Assembly: GCF_039540195.1 (NCBI RefSeq)
Contig: NZ_BAABEO010000015.1
Coordinates: 134,121-198,120 of the forward strand
Reading direction: 5' to 3'
Length of the DNA: 64,000 bases
Source of the DNA: Zafaria ginkgonis
GTDB lineage: Bacteria > Actinomycetota > Actinomycetes > Actinomycetales > Micrococcaceae
Shown here: positions 8,468 through 16,260 of the stretch, in pieces
Layout: every line of letters begins with the position of its first letter
Position numbering within the stretch: the stretch's first letter is position 1
Translations under genes and position numbers: made by a program
The notes under the pieces: generated by a model
Database searches by the model: none
Told to the model about the DNA's origin: nothing
Seen by the model: only the letters and a program-made list of their open reading frames with translations

Positions 8468-9679
8468 TCAGGGGATCTGGCGCTGCTGCCAGACCTCGGG
8501 ATAGCCCTCCAGGTCCTCGCCGCCGAACTTGGCGTAGTGCCCGTCCGGCATGCCCTCGTTCGTGGCCAGCCAATCGTCGAGCTCGCCGGCGGTGATGGGA
8601 GTCTGCGGCAGCACCCATTCGGCCGGGACTTCCTCGCCCTTGAAGATCTTCTCCAGGGCCAGCAGCGGAGTGCGCCACTGGAAGTTGGAGTACACCGGGG
8701 CGAGTGCGTCGATGCCGGTCTCCTTCCACTTGCGCAGGAAGCTCAGCTCGTCCTCGCCGGTCATCACGGGCAGGTCCTTGCCGGCGTCCTCGAAAGCCTC
8801 GATGGCCGCCACGGCGCCGTCGCCGGCGTCCATCCAGACGCCTTGGACATCGCCCTTGGCGAGCTCATCGGAGATGATCTTCTTGATTTCGGTCGGGTCC
8901 GCCCCGGTGAAGTAGTCGGTGGCCTCGATGCCCTTTTCCTGGAAGATCTTCTCCGCGGCCGCCCAGCGCTGTTCCAGCACGTCCACGCCGGGCAGGATGC
9001 GCAGGGCCACCACCTTGTCCCCGGCGGCCAGCTTGCCGCTGAGGAACTCGGCGGTGTCGATGCCCCAGGCGAAGCCACCGATCGGATGGATGAAGGTAGT
9101 GGCGCAGTCCGTCTCGACGCCGCGGTCGAAGACCACCACCGGCTTGCCGGTCTCGCAGGCCCGCTCCACCGCAGGAGTCAGCGCCGCGGTGGAATTGGGC
9201 GAGATGACGAAGGCGTCGCAGTTGCCTTCGGCGATGAAGTAGTCGATGTCCGCGATCTGCGTGTTGTCGTTGTCCTTGGCGTCGCGGGTCTCCATCTCGG
9301 AGATCACCCCGGTCTTCTGCAGGGCCTTGAGCTGCTGGTTCATGGTGATCCAGCCGGTCTGCCGCCACGGGTTGGAGATCGAGGCATTGGCGAAGCAGAC
9401 CTTCTTGGCTCCATCGGAGGCGAACTTGGAGGTGTCGGTCGTTTCTCCCGCGATGTACTGCAGGTACGGCTTCTCCGGGTCCCCCTCAAAGGTCGCCGAA
9501 CGCTGGGCCGATTGTTCGTTAAAGAGGGCCTGGTCGAACCATTCCTGGCCGGGTTCGGTCGTCGCCGGCGAGGTTGCGCCGGTGGTTTCGGTGACCGCCG
9601 GATCGGTGGTGCAGGCAGTCAGCGCAAGCAACGACGAAGCCGCCGCGATCGCCACCGTGGTGCGGATACTCTTGTGCAT
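8468..9679 (-). CDS. Sugar ABC transporter substrate-binding lipoprotein
   Basis: A 403-residue precursor. The N-terminus MHKSIRTTVAIAAASSLL is followed by the lipobox LTAC, so it should be a membrane-anchored periplasmic-type binding protein. The fold is the RbsB-like Peripla_BP_4 class (VCFANASISNPWRQTGW; DAFVISPNSTAALTPAVERA; KPVVVFDRGV). It is longer than ribose-binding proteins (about 300 residues), as is common in polyol-binding actinobacterial relatives. Its ATG overlaps the permease stop codon by one base (TGATG). It supplies the two permeases and ATPase encoded just upstream. Confidence 0.9.
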   Translation of the reverse strand: MHKSIRTTVAIAAASSLLALTACTTDPAVTETTGATSPATTEPGQEWFDQALFNEQSAQRSATFEGDPEKPYLQYIAGETTDTSKFASDGAKKVCFANASISNPWRQTGWITMNQQLKALQKTGVISEMETRDAKDNDNTQIADIDYFIAEGNCDAFVISPNSTAALTPAVERACETGKPVVVFDRGVETDCATTFIHPIGGFAWGIDTAEFLSGKLAAGDKVVALRILPGVDVLEQRWAAAEKIFQEKGIEATDYFTGADPTEIKKIISDELAKGDVQGVWMDAGDGAVAAIEAFEDAGKDLPVMTGEDELSFLRKWKETGIDALAPVYSNFQWRTPLLALEKIFKGEEVPAEWVLPQTPITAGELDDWLATNEGMPDGHYAKFGGEDLEGYPEVWQQRQIP

Positions 9680-10794
9680 CAGTGTCGGTTTCCTCCCTGT
9701 TCGGTGCCCTGGACGGGCGGTAATGCCGTTGAAATCCGGTGTTGCTCGGCCTGCGCGCCGATGGCCGCGCCTTTGCGCCGGCGCTGCCAGGAGCGGGCGG
9801 CCGCCGCCACGGCGACGATGATGATGAGGCCCTGGACGGTGTCGCGCCAGGTGGACTGGATGCCCATGAAGTTGAGCAGGGCGAAGAGGGACTCGAGCGC
9901 GAAGGCGCCCGCCGCGGCGGAGAGCACCCAGCCGCGGCCGCCGCCCAGCACCACCCCGCCGAGCACGACGGCGGTGATCGCCGTGAACTCGTAGCCCCGC
10001 CCGACGGAGGGGTGCACGCCGGCGTAGCCGACCAGCAGGATGCCGGCGAGGGTGGCGGCCAAGGAGGAGATTATGAACGCCCGGGTCCGCACCCACCAGA
10101 CCGGTGCGCCGGCGAGGGCGGCAGCGGTGGGATTGTCGCCGGCGGCGATCAGTGTCCGCCCGTAGGGACGGCGCATCAGCCAGAAGGCGAACCCGGCGAC
10201 GGCGGCGAGGATGATCACCGGATACGGGATGATCTCCAGCACCGGCACGTCCTGGATGCCGCCACGGCCGATCTGCCGGAAGCTGTCCGCGGGATTTCCG
10301 GTGGCGGCCCCGCCGGTCCAGAACAGCACCAGGCCCAGCAGCGCCAGCATCATGCCCAAGGTCACGATGAAGCTCGGCACCTGCAGCAAGGTGGTGACCA
10401 GTCCGTTGACCAGGCCGATCAGCACCCCCAGCACGATCATCAGCAGCAGCACGGGGATGACCTTGGCATCGTCCTGGCCGATCAGGTTTCCGGCGACGAT
10501 GACCTGGGTGGTCACCACCGACCCCATGGAGAGGTCGAATTCGCCGGAGACGATCACGAAATACTGGCCGATGGCGGCAATGGCGATCGGCGCCGTGCGC
10601 CCGATGAACCGGATCAGGGAGCCGGGTTCCCCGAAGGAGGGGTTGACCGCGATGATGGCCACCAGCAGGACCGCCAGCAGCACGAAGACGGCGCCGCCCG
10701 GTGTGCGCAGGCCGCGCAGGAAGCGCTCGCGCCAGCTGGACCGGTTCCGCTGCAGCACGGCGTTGCGTGCCCCGGGGCTCAGTGTCTGGCTCAT
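9679..10794 (-). CDS. Sugar ABC transporter permease (RbsC-like)
   Basis: A 371-residue multi-spanning permease of the BPD_transp_2 family. Typical segments are GQYFVIVSGEFDLSMGSVV and ITAVVLGGVVLGGGRGWVLS, the conserved loop motifs of RbsC/XylH-type proteins. A polar N-terminal extension of about 30 residues precedes the first membrane segment. It overlaps the upstream permease by 4 bp (ATGA), so the two permeases probably assemble as a heterodimer, unlike the single RbsC of the ribose system. Confidence 0.9.
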   Translation of the reverse strand: MSQTLSPGARNAVLQRNRSSWRERFLRGLRTPGGAVFVLLAVLLVAIIAVNPSFGEPGSLIRFIGRTAPIAIAAIGQYFVIVSGEFDLSMGSVVTTQVIVAGNLIGQDDAKVIPVLLLMIVLGVLIGLVNGLVTTLLQVPSFIVTLGMMLALLGLVLFWTGGAATGNPADSFRQIGRGGIQDVPVLEIIPYPVIILAAVAGFAFWLMRRPYGRTLIAAGDNPTAAALAGAPVWWVRTRAFIISSLAATLAGILLVGYAGVHPSVGRGYEFTAITAVVLGGVVLGGGRGWVLSAAAGAFALESLFALLNFMGIQSTWRDTVQGLIIIVAVAAAARSWQRRRKGAAIGAQAEQHRISTALPPVQGTEQGGNRH

Positions 10795-11828
10795 GCCGGC
10801 ACCTCATCGGCCTCGCGCCTGGTCGCGTCCGTAGGCCCGAAGCGCGGCGGGCGGGCAACAATCCTGCGGCGGGCGTAGATGGCCACCGCCACCACGATCA
10901 CGACGCCTCGGACCACGTCCTTCAGGAACGGGTTGATCTGCAGGACGGACATGATGTTGTCCAGCATGGCGAAGATCAACACGCCGCCGAGGGTGCCGGT
11001 GATGGTGCCCTTGCCGCCGGACAGCAGGGTGCCGCCCAGCACGACGGCGGCGATGGAGAGCAGGTCGTAGCCTCCCTGGGTGCCGATCGTCGGGCTGCCG
11101 ACGCCGAGCCGGCTGGCCAGCAGGAGCCCGGCCATTCCGGCCAGCACCGAACAGATGACATGGGCGGTGATGACCGGGGTCGGGGTGTGGATGCCCGACA
11201 TCCGGGCCACGTTCCGGTCGCCGCCGACGGCGTAGATGTGGTGGCCCACGCGGGTCCGGTGCAGCAGCAGCATGGCCAAGCCTGCGCAGCCGAGCATGAT
11301 GAGCGTGGAGACGGGCACCGGCCCGAGGCCGGTGGCACCGATCAGCCGGAACGGAGTCGGCGTCTGGCCGAAGCTGCCCTTGTAGTTGGTCGCCAGATAG
11401 CCGCTGATGATCAGTCCCATGCCGAGGGTGGCGATGAAGCCGTGGACGTTGAGTCCGGAGACGATCAGTCCGTTGATCAGGCCGATGGCCGCGGCCACTC
11501 CGAGTGCCAGGAGGACGCCCGCGAGCACGTTCTCGCTCCGGTTGGCCATCACGCCGGCGCCAATGAGGCTGGCCAGGCTGGTGACATAGGGGACGGAGAG
11601 GTCCAGGCTGCCGACCAGGATGACCAGCGTCTGCCCGATCGCTATGAAACCCAGGACCGAGGTGCCGGTCAGGATGCTGGAAATGTTCCCGGGACTGAAG
11701 AAGTTCCGTCCGGTGGCGGCCACCAGGATGGCCCCGACGATAGCGGTCAGCAGGGCCACCAGGTAAACGATCTGGGTGGAGGACAGGCGGTTGAAGACAC
11801 CGGCGCCTGTGCGGGTCGTTTGTTTCAT
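10791..11828 (-). CDS. Sugar ABC transporter permease (RbsC-like)
   Basis: A 345-residue permease of the same BPD_transp_2 family as the next gene. It carries GQTLVILVGSLDLSVPYVTS and IAAVVLGGTLLSGGKGTITG, with about nine to ten hydrophobic segments. It overlaps the ATPase gene upstream and the second permease downstream by 4 bp each, a tightly coupled translation unit. It forms the membrane channel for the imported sugar or polyol. Confidence 0.9.
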   Translation of the reverse strand: MKQTTRTGAGVFNRLSSTQIVYLVALLTAIVGAILVAATGRNFFSPGNISSILTGTSVLGFIAIGQTLVILVGSLDLSVPYVTSLASLIGAGVMANRSENVLAGVLLALGVAAAIGLINGLIVSGLNVHGFIATLGMGLIISGYLATNYKGSFGQTPTPFRLIGATGLGPVPVSTLIMLGCAGLAMLLLHRTRVGHHIYAVGGDRNVARMSGIHTPTPVITAHVICSVLAGMAGLLLASRLGVGSPTIGTQGGYDLLSIAAVVLGGTLLSGGKGTITGTLGGVLIFAMLDNIMSVLQINPFLKDVVRGVVIVVAVAIYARRRIVARPPRFGPTDATRREADEVPA

Positions 11829-13414
11829 GGCTGTTCTTCCCCTCTGGCGCCCGTGGCCAGTTTCAGGACTTCCTCTTCGGTGGCGCCGGCCGGAAGCTCA
11901 CCGGCCAGGCGGCCGTCGTGCAGGACGAGGATGCGGTCGGACATGCCGATGACCTCGGGAAGCTCGCTGGAAACCATGAGCACCGCTTTGCCTTCCGCCG
12001 CGAACTGGCGCATCAGCTGGTAGACGGCGATTTTTGCCCCGACATCAATGCCCCGCGTGGGCTCGTCGAGCAGAACGAGCTGCGGGCTGATGGCCAGCCA
12101 CTTGGCCAGCACCACCTTCTGCTGGTTGCCGCCTGAGAGATACTGGACCTCTTGGTCCAGGTCCCGGGCCACTACTTCCAGGGAGGAGAACACGCCAGGC
12201 ACGTTCCGCCTGGCCGAAGGCGTGTTCCCGGGCATGACGGCACGGACCACGCTGAGCGCGTTGTCCAGGATGGACTGGTTCAGGCTCAGCCCCTCGGCCT
12301 TGCGGTCCTCGGTGATCATGGCAATCCGGGAGCGGATGGCCTGCCGCGGCGAACGGGGCAGGAACTCCCGACCGTTGACCCGCATCCTGCCGCGGGTGAA
12401 CGGCGCGGCGCCGAAGACGGCCTGGAGCAGTTCGGAGCGGCCCGAGCCCTGCAGCCCGGCCACGCCCACTATTTCGCCGGGGCGCAGACTCAGCGTAATG
12501 GCGTCCAGCTGGCCGTTCCCGGCACCGGCGAGTTCCAGCAGCGGGGCCCGGTCCCGGGCATCGGGGCCCGACGGGAGCTTGTCCGGGAAATAGGCGGAGA
12601 TGGGCCTGCCGACCATCAGGCGGACCAGCGAAGCATCGTCCAGGTCGGCTGCCGGCCGGGTGGCGACGACCTTTCCGTCCTTGAGCACGGTGATGTTGTC
12701 GCACAAGTCGAAAATCTCACGCAGCCGGTGGGAGACATACAGGATGGCGGTGCCACGCTGCTTCAGGCGCGCAATGATCTGGTACAGCAGTTCGACCTCG
12801 GGGCCGGCAAGGGCGGCGGTCGGCTCGTCCATGGAGATGACCCGGGCATTGAAGCTGACGGCCTTGGCGATCTCCACGATCTGCTGCTCCGCCACTGACA
12901 GGGCCCTGACCTGGGTGGTGGGCCGGATGCTCGCTATTCCCAGGGAGTCGAGCAACTGCGCGGCCTGACTGTTCATCAGCGCCCGGCTGACCAGCGGTCC
13001 CTTGCGAGGTTCCCGTCCCAGGAAGATGTTCTCGGCGACCGTGCGATCCGGCAACAGGTTGAACTCCTGGAACACCGTGGACAGGCCGGCCTCGTGCGCC
13101 TGGGTCGGATGCCCGAAGTCCACCGGCTCCCCGCCCAGGAGGATCTCGCCGGAATCCCGCTGGTGCACGCCTGCCAGCAGCTTCATCAGCGTGGACTTTC
13201 CCGCGCCGTTCTCGCCCACCAGCCCGTGCACTTCGCCAGGCATCAGGGTCAGGGCCGCGTCCTGCAGCACGGTGATTCCAAAGAAGCTCTTCGACAGCCC
13301 CCGAACTTCGAGCACCGGGCCGGAGGCCACGCGGGGATCCGGCACCGGCGCGGCATCCGGACCCGAATGATTGCTGACAATCCCACTCACGAGGCCCACC
13401 GTGACACACGTCAC
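11825..13414 (-). CDS. Sugar ABC transporter ATP-binding protein (RbsA-like, two ATPase domains)
   Basis: A 529-residue protein with two fused ATPase domains. The first has a consensus Walker A (GENGAGKST). The second has the usual degenerate P-loop of RbsA-type proteins (GLQGSGRSE) but a good signature (LSGGNQQKV) and Walker B (LVLLDEPTRGID). The start is uncertain: a GTG at 13414 gives the longest frame but lies inside a GTGAC-ACAC-GTCAC inverted repeat and lacks a clear ribosome site. In-frame GTGs at 13399 and 13390 are alternatives. It is the first gene of the sugar operon, divergent from the ROK repressor. Confidence 0.9.
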   Translation of the reverse strand: MTCVTVGLVSGIVSNHSGPDAAPVPDPRVASGPVLEVRGLSKSFFGITVLQDAALTLMPGEVHGLVGENGAGKSTLMKLLAGVHQRDSGEILLGGEPVDFGHPTQAHEAGLSTVFQEFNLLPDRTVAENIFLGREPRKGPLVSRALMNSQAAQLLDSLGIASIRPTTQVRALSVAEQQIVEIAKAVSFNARVISMDEPTAALAGPEVELLYQIIARLKQRGTAILYVSHRLREIFDLCDNITVLKDGKVVATRPAADLDDASLVRLMVGRPISAYFPDKLPSGPDARDRAPLLELAGAGNGQLDAITLSLRPGEIVGVAGLQGSGRSELLQAVFGAAPFTRGRMRVNGREFLPRSPRQAIRSRIAMITEDRKAEGLSLNQSILDNALSVVRAVMPGNTPSARRNVPGVFSSLEVVARDLDQEVQYLSGGNQQKVVLAKWLAISPQLVLLDEPTRGIDVGAKIAVYQLMRQFAAEGKAVLMVSSELPEVIGMSDRILVLHDGRLAGELPAGATEEEVLKLATGARGEEQP

Positions 13415-13417
13415 TTA

Positions 13418-13467
13418 CTTTTGTCGATGGTCCGGCAAAAGATAATTCGTGATCGGTTCTTAGTCGA
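13418..13467 (-). promoter_or_regulatory. Operator and promoter of the sugar operon, between the operon and its ROK repressor
   Basis: An imperfect palindrome CTTTTGTCG-N6-CGGCAAAAG lies at 13418-13441 (arms match at 8 of 9 positions). It overlaps a possible minus-strand promoter: -35 TCGACT at 13467-13462, a 17-bp spacer and -10 TATCTT at 13444-13439. Such a position fits repression by the ROK protein encoded at 13508. A second short inverted repeat (TTTT-ACTG-AAAA) is at 13495-13506, near the ROK start. The promoter elements match consensus at only 4 of 6 bases each. Confidence 0.55.
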
Positions 13468-13507
13468 GCTAGAGGCGAACACAAGCACCGCATGTTTTAC
13501 TGAAAAG

Positions 13508-14716
13508 GTGTCGAAATCCGAGGCCGTCCGGCAGCCGCACGCCGCACCGCTTCCCGCTCCCGGAGCGAGCGAAGTGTTCCAGCTGCTGCGGGACGGCCAG
13601 CCCCGCACCCGAGCCGAGCTTGCGCAGCTGACCGGGCTGGCGCGCTCCACCGTCGCCTCGCGGGTGGAGACGCTGATGAAGCTGGGACTCATCGCCCCGT
13701 TCGGCGGCGCGGCCTCGACCGGGGGCAGGCCGCCGTCGTTGCTCGCGCTCAATCCCGGGGCGCGCGTGGTGGCCGGCGCCGACGTGGGAGCCACGCACAT
13801 TCTGGTGACACTGACCGACCTCTCCGGGGCAGTGCTGGCGGAGCAGCGCGAGGCCCTGAAGGTCGCCGAAGGACCGGACCGGGTGCTGGGCTGGCTGGCC
13901 GGGGCCGTGGCAAAGCTGCTGCACCAGGCAGGGCGGACGGGCGCCGACTTGGGCGCCATCGGCATCGGGCTGCCCGGCCCGGTGGAGCACGATTCGGGCC
14001 GCCCGATGAACCCTCCCATCATGCCGGGCTGGGACCGCTTCGATGTGCCAGGACAACTGCAACGGCAGTTCAACGTCCCGGTCCTGGTGGACAACGACGT
14101 GAACATCATGGCGCTGGGCGAGCAGGTCACCGGCTGGTCCGGAACCTTGGACCTGATGTTCATCAAGGTGGCCACCGGCATCGGCGCCGGGATCATTTCC
14201 GGCGGACAGCTCCAGCGCGGCGCGCAGGGAACGGCCGGGGATCTGGGCCACGTGCGGGTGCCGCGCGGCGGGGACGTGATGTGCCACTGCGGCAACTACG
14301 GATGCCTTGAGGCCCTGGCCTCGGGCCCCGCCCTCGCCGCCGCGCTGGAGGAGAAGGGCCGGGAGGCGTCCACCAGCCAGGACGTGATCGACCTGGTCCG
14401 GACCGGGGACCCGGAAGCGATCCAGGTGGTCCGCCAGGCCGGACGGGACATCGGGGACGTGCTCGCGGCATGCGTCAACCTGATCAACCCGTCGGTGATC
14501 ATCATCGGCGGCAGCCTGGCCCAAGCCGGGGAATACCTGCTGGCGGGGATCCGCGAGGTGGTCTACAAGCGCTCCCTGCCGCTGGCCACCGAGCATCTGC
14601 GGATTGCGCCCTCGACAGCCGGCGGCCGCGCCGGCGTGATCGGGGCCGCTGCGATGGCCATCGGCCACGTGCTCTCGCCCGAAGCCATCGAGGCCGCGGG
14701 GGCAACCCTCCGCTGA
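13508..14716 (+). CDS. ROK family transcriptional regulator
   Basis: A 402-residue repressor of the NagC/XylR type. The N-terminal winged helix (about 20-70; LRDGQPRTRAELAQLTGLARSTVASRVETL) is followed by the sugar-kinase-like ROK fold: DVGATHILVTLTD, IGIGLPGPVEHDSG and DNDVNIMALGE. The zinc motif CHCGNYGCLEAL is intact (Cys 258, 260 and 265). The GTG at 13508 gives the length usual for the family, but its AAAAGG is unusually close, so the start is moderately sure. It should sense the sugar imported by the divergent operon and repress it through the palindrome at 13418. Confidence 0.88.
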   Translation: MSKSEAVRQPHAAPLPAPGASEVFQLLRDGQPRTRAELAQLTGLARSTVASRVETLMKLGLIAPFGGAASTGGRPPSLLALNPGARVVAGADVGATHILVTLTDLSGAVLAEQREALKVAEGPDRVLGWLAGAVAKLLHQAGRTGADLGAIGIGLPGPVEHDSGRPMNPPIMPGWDRFDVPGQLQRQFNVPVLVDNDVNIMALGEQVTGWSGTLDLMFIKVATGIGAGIISGGQLQRGAQGTAGDLGHVRVPRGGDVMCHCGNYGCLEALASGPALAAALEEKGREASTSQDVIDLVRTGDPEAIQVVRQAGRDIGDVLAACVNLINPSVIIIGGSLAQAGEYLLAGIREVVYKRSLPLATEHLRIAPSTAGGRAGVIGAAAMAIGHVLSPEAIEAAGATLR

Positions 14717-14798
14717 GCGTGTGCCCCAACCCGCGCGACTGTCGCCCGCCTTGTCCCGGCGGCCCTCGAACCGCCTACGGCCGCCCCGGCGTCGTCCT

Positions 14799-14836
14799 GC
14801 CTTGGCGTGGCCCTCGCCGGAGGGGCACGTCAAGGC
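14799..14836. terminator. Bidirectional terminator hairpin between convergent genes
   Basis: GCCTTG, CGTG and CCCTC on the left pair with GAGGG, CACG and CAAGGC on the right around a GCCG loop. It lies between the ends of the ROK gene and the dioxygenase gene, which converge. There is no long T tract, as for most hairpins in this window. Confidence 0.6.
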
Positions 14837-14846
14837 GGGAAGTCCG

Positions 14847-15644
14847 CTAGCCGAGCGTCCAGGACCGCTTGGAGAGCCCGAACCAGAAGCCTTCGATCGC
14901 GGTCTTCGCGTCGATGCCGCCGGAGGCGGAGGCCGCACCCAGGGCCACGTACAGCGGCGCCCAGTGCTCGGAGCGGGGGTGTGCCTCGCGGGCGCCCGGG
15001 GCCTTGTGGATGAAGTCCAGGATCGCGTCGACGTCGCCGGCGGCCATGGCCTCCTCCGCCCAGTGGTCAAATTCGCTGGAGACCGCCGGCGGCGTCGCGT
15101 CCGGGCCGGCCGCCGGGTTGAACCAGCGCAGGTTGTGGGTGGTGAAGCCGGAGCCGACGATCAGCGTGCCGCGGTCGCGCAGCGGCGCCAGCGTGCGGCC
15201 GAGCTGGAACAGGCCCTGCGGGTCCAGGGTCGGCATGGACATCTGCACCACCGGGACATCGGCCGCCGGGAACATCTCCTTCAGCGGCACGTAGGCGCCG
15301 TGGTCCAGCCCGCGTTCCTCGTCGCGTTCCACGTGGTGGCCGTGGGTGCCGACCAGCTTCTCCACCTCGGCGGCAAGCTCCGTGGCCTGCGGGGCGTCGT
15401 AGCGGACGTCGTAGTACTTCTGCGGGAAGCCCCAGAAGTCGTAGACGAGTTCGGTGGGCCGCTGCGTGGCGCTGAGCGTGACGGGGGCGTTTTCCCAGTG
15501 CGCGGACACCATGAGGATGTCCTTGGGCTTGTCGAAGGTGCCGGACCAGTCCGCGAGTTCGCGGGTCCAGCGGGCGTCGTCGGCCAAGGGCGGGGCACCG
15601 TGGCTGAGGAAGAGGACCGGGGGGCGATCGAGGGTCTGCGTCAT
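14847..15644 (-). CDS. DODA-type extradiol aromatic ring-opening dioxygenase
   Basis: A 265-residue protein of the LigB-like/4,5-DOPA extradiol dioxygenase family (YgiD-like). Expected metal-site regions are present: FLSHGAPPL (His 15), a GTHGHH segment near 101, GLDHGAYVPL near 115 and FDHWAEEAM near 193. These enzymes bind Zn or Fe and cleave catechol rings, although most bacterial members have no known physiological substrate. Start at 15644 (MTQTL) or 15653 (MVPMTQTL) cannot be separated because neither has a clear ribosome site. The SRPBCC gene lies just upstream on the same strand. Confidence 0.85.
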   Translation of the reverse strand: MTQTLDRPPVLFLSHGAPPLADDARWTRELADWSGTFDKPKDILMVSAHWENAPVTLSATQRPTELVYDFWGFPQKYYDVRYDAPQATELAAEVEKLVGTHGHHVERDEERGLDHGAYVPLKEMFPAADVPVVQMSMPTLDPQGLFQLGRTLAPLRDRGTLIVGSGFTTHNLRWFNPAAGPDATPPAVSSEFDHWAEEAMAAGDVDAILDFIHKAPGAREAHPRSEHWAPLYVALGAASASGGIDAKTAIEGFWFGLSKRSWTLG

Positions 15645-15663
15645 GGGAACCATGCTACGCCCA

Positions 15664-15685
15664 TTTGATTCAAGCTTCAAGTAAA
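15664..15685. promoter_or_regulatory. Possible operator upstream of the DODA gene
   Basis: An AT-rich imperfect palindrome centred on AAGCTT (arms TTTGATTCAAG and CTTCAAGTAAA, matching at 8 of 11 positions) lies about 20 bp upstream of the dioxygenase start. It stands out in a GC-rich region and would suit a MarR- or TetR-type regulator. No adjacent regulator gene is present, so the assignment is weak. Confidence 0.3.
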
Positions 15686-15695
15686 GGGTGTGGTC

Positions 15696-16139
15696 CTACC
15701 CGGCCGCGAGGAACCGCTCCAGCTTGCCCAGCGCCGACTCCCAAGCGGCACGCGCGGAGGGCACCACCTCCGCGGGCAGCGGACCCTGGTTCAGCGTCAG
15801 GCGGGTGCCGCCGGCGGTCTCGGCCAGCTCGATGGACAGCTCAATGACCAGGCCCAGGGTCATGTCATGGGGCCCGTCGTGGTTGACCAGCGCCTCCGGC
15901 GCGCGCACGACGCTGAAGACGGCATCCACGGGCACCGCCTGGCCCGGATGCTCCGGCGAGTGCATCTCCAGCTTCTGCCGGCCGCCAACGCGCAGGTCGA
16001 TCTCCACGCTGCCGGGGACAACGGACCATCCGGCGGGCCCGTACCAGCCCGCCACCCGGGCAGGATCGGTGAAGGCCTCCCAGAGGGCTTCGCGGGGAGC
16101 GGCGAATTCACGGTCGATCACAAGGGTCTGCATGTCCAT
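15696..16139 (-). CDS. SRPBCC domain protein (AHSA1/activator of Hsp90-like)
   Basis: A 147-residue protein beginning MDMQTLVIDREFAAPREALWEAFTDPARVAGWYGP. That start and the later GTRLTLNQG segment are typical of START-like/AHSA1 SRPBCC proteins, which form a hydrophobic ligand cavity. Function is unknown; many actinobacterial members are encoded beside ArsR regulators, but none is present here. Start 16139 is chosen; an ATG at 16133 has a better-spaced GGGGG and is possible. Confidence 0.78.
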   Translation of the reverse strand: MDMQTLVIDREFAAPREALWEAFTDPARVAGWYGPAGWSVVPGSVEIDLRVGGRQKLEMHSPEHPGQAVPVDAVFSVVRAPEALVNHDGPHDMTLGLVIELSIELAETAGGTRLTLNQGPLPAEVVPSARAAWESALGKLERFLAAG

Positions 16140-16181
16140 GCCCCCATTTTCCCGCACTCCCGGCGCCCGGCACGCCGCCCG

Positions 16182-16228
16182 GGCCGCGAAGGCTCCGCAC
16201 CCAGGGAAGGCACGGAGCCTTCGCGGCC
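16182..16228 (-). terminator. Terminator hairpin downstream of tcuA
   Basis: A perfect 16-bp stem (16182-16197 with 16213-16228; left arm GGCCGCGAAGGCTCCG) with a 15-base loop lies 33 bp beyond the TcuA stop codon. It separates TcuA from the SRPBCC gene. Confidence 0.65.
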
Positions 16229-16260
16229 GGGGTGGCTCCGGCCCGGCGAGCCGGATGGCC

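Noticed and set aside
5350..9679. Firm assignment as a levoglucosan pathway
   Set aside because: The second Gfo/Idh/MocA enzyme of that pathway is missing and the family motifs alone do not define the substrate.
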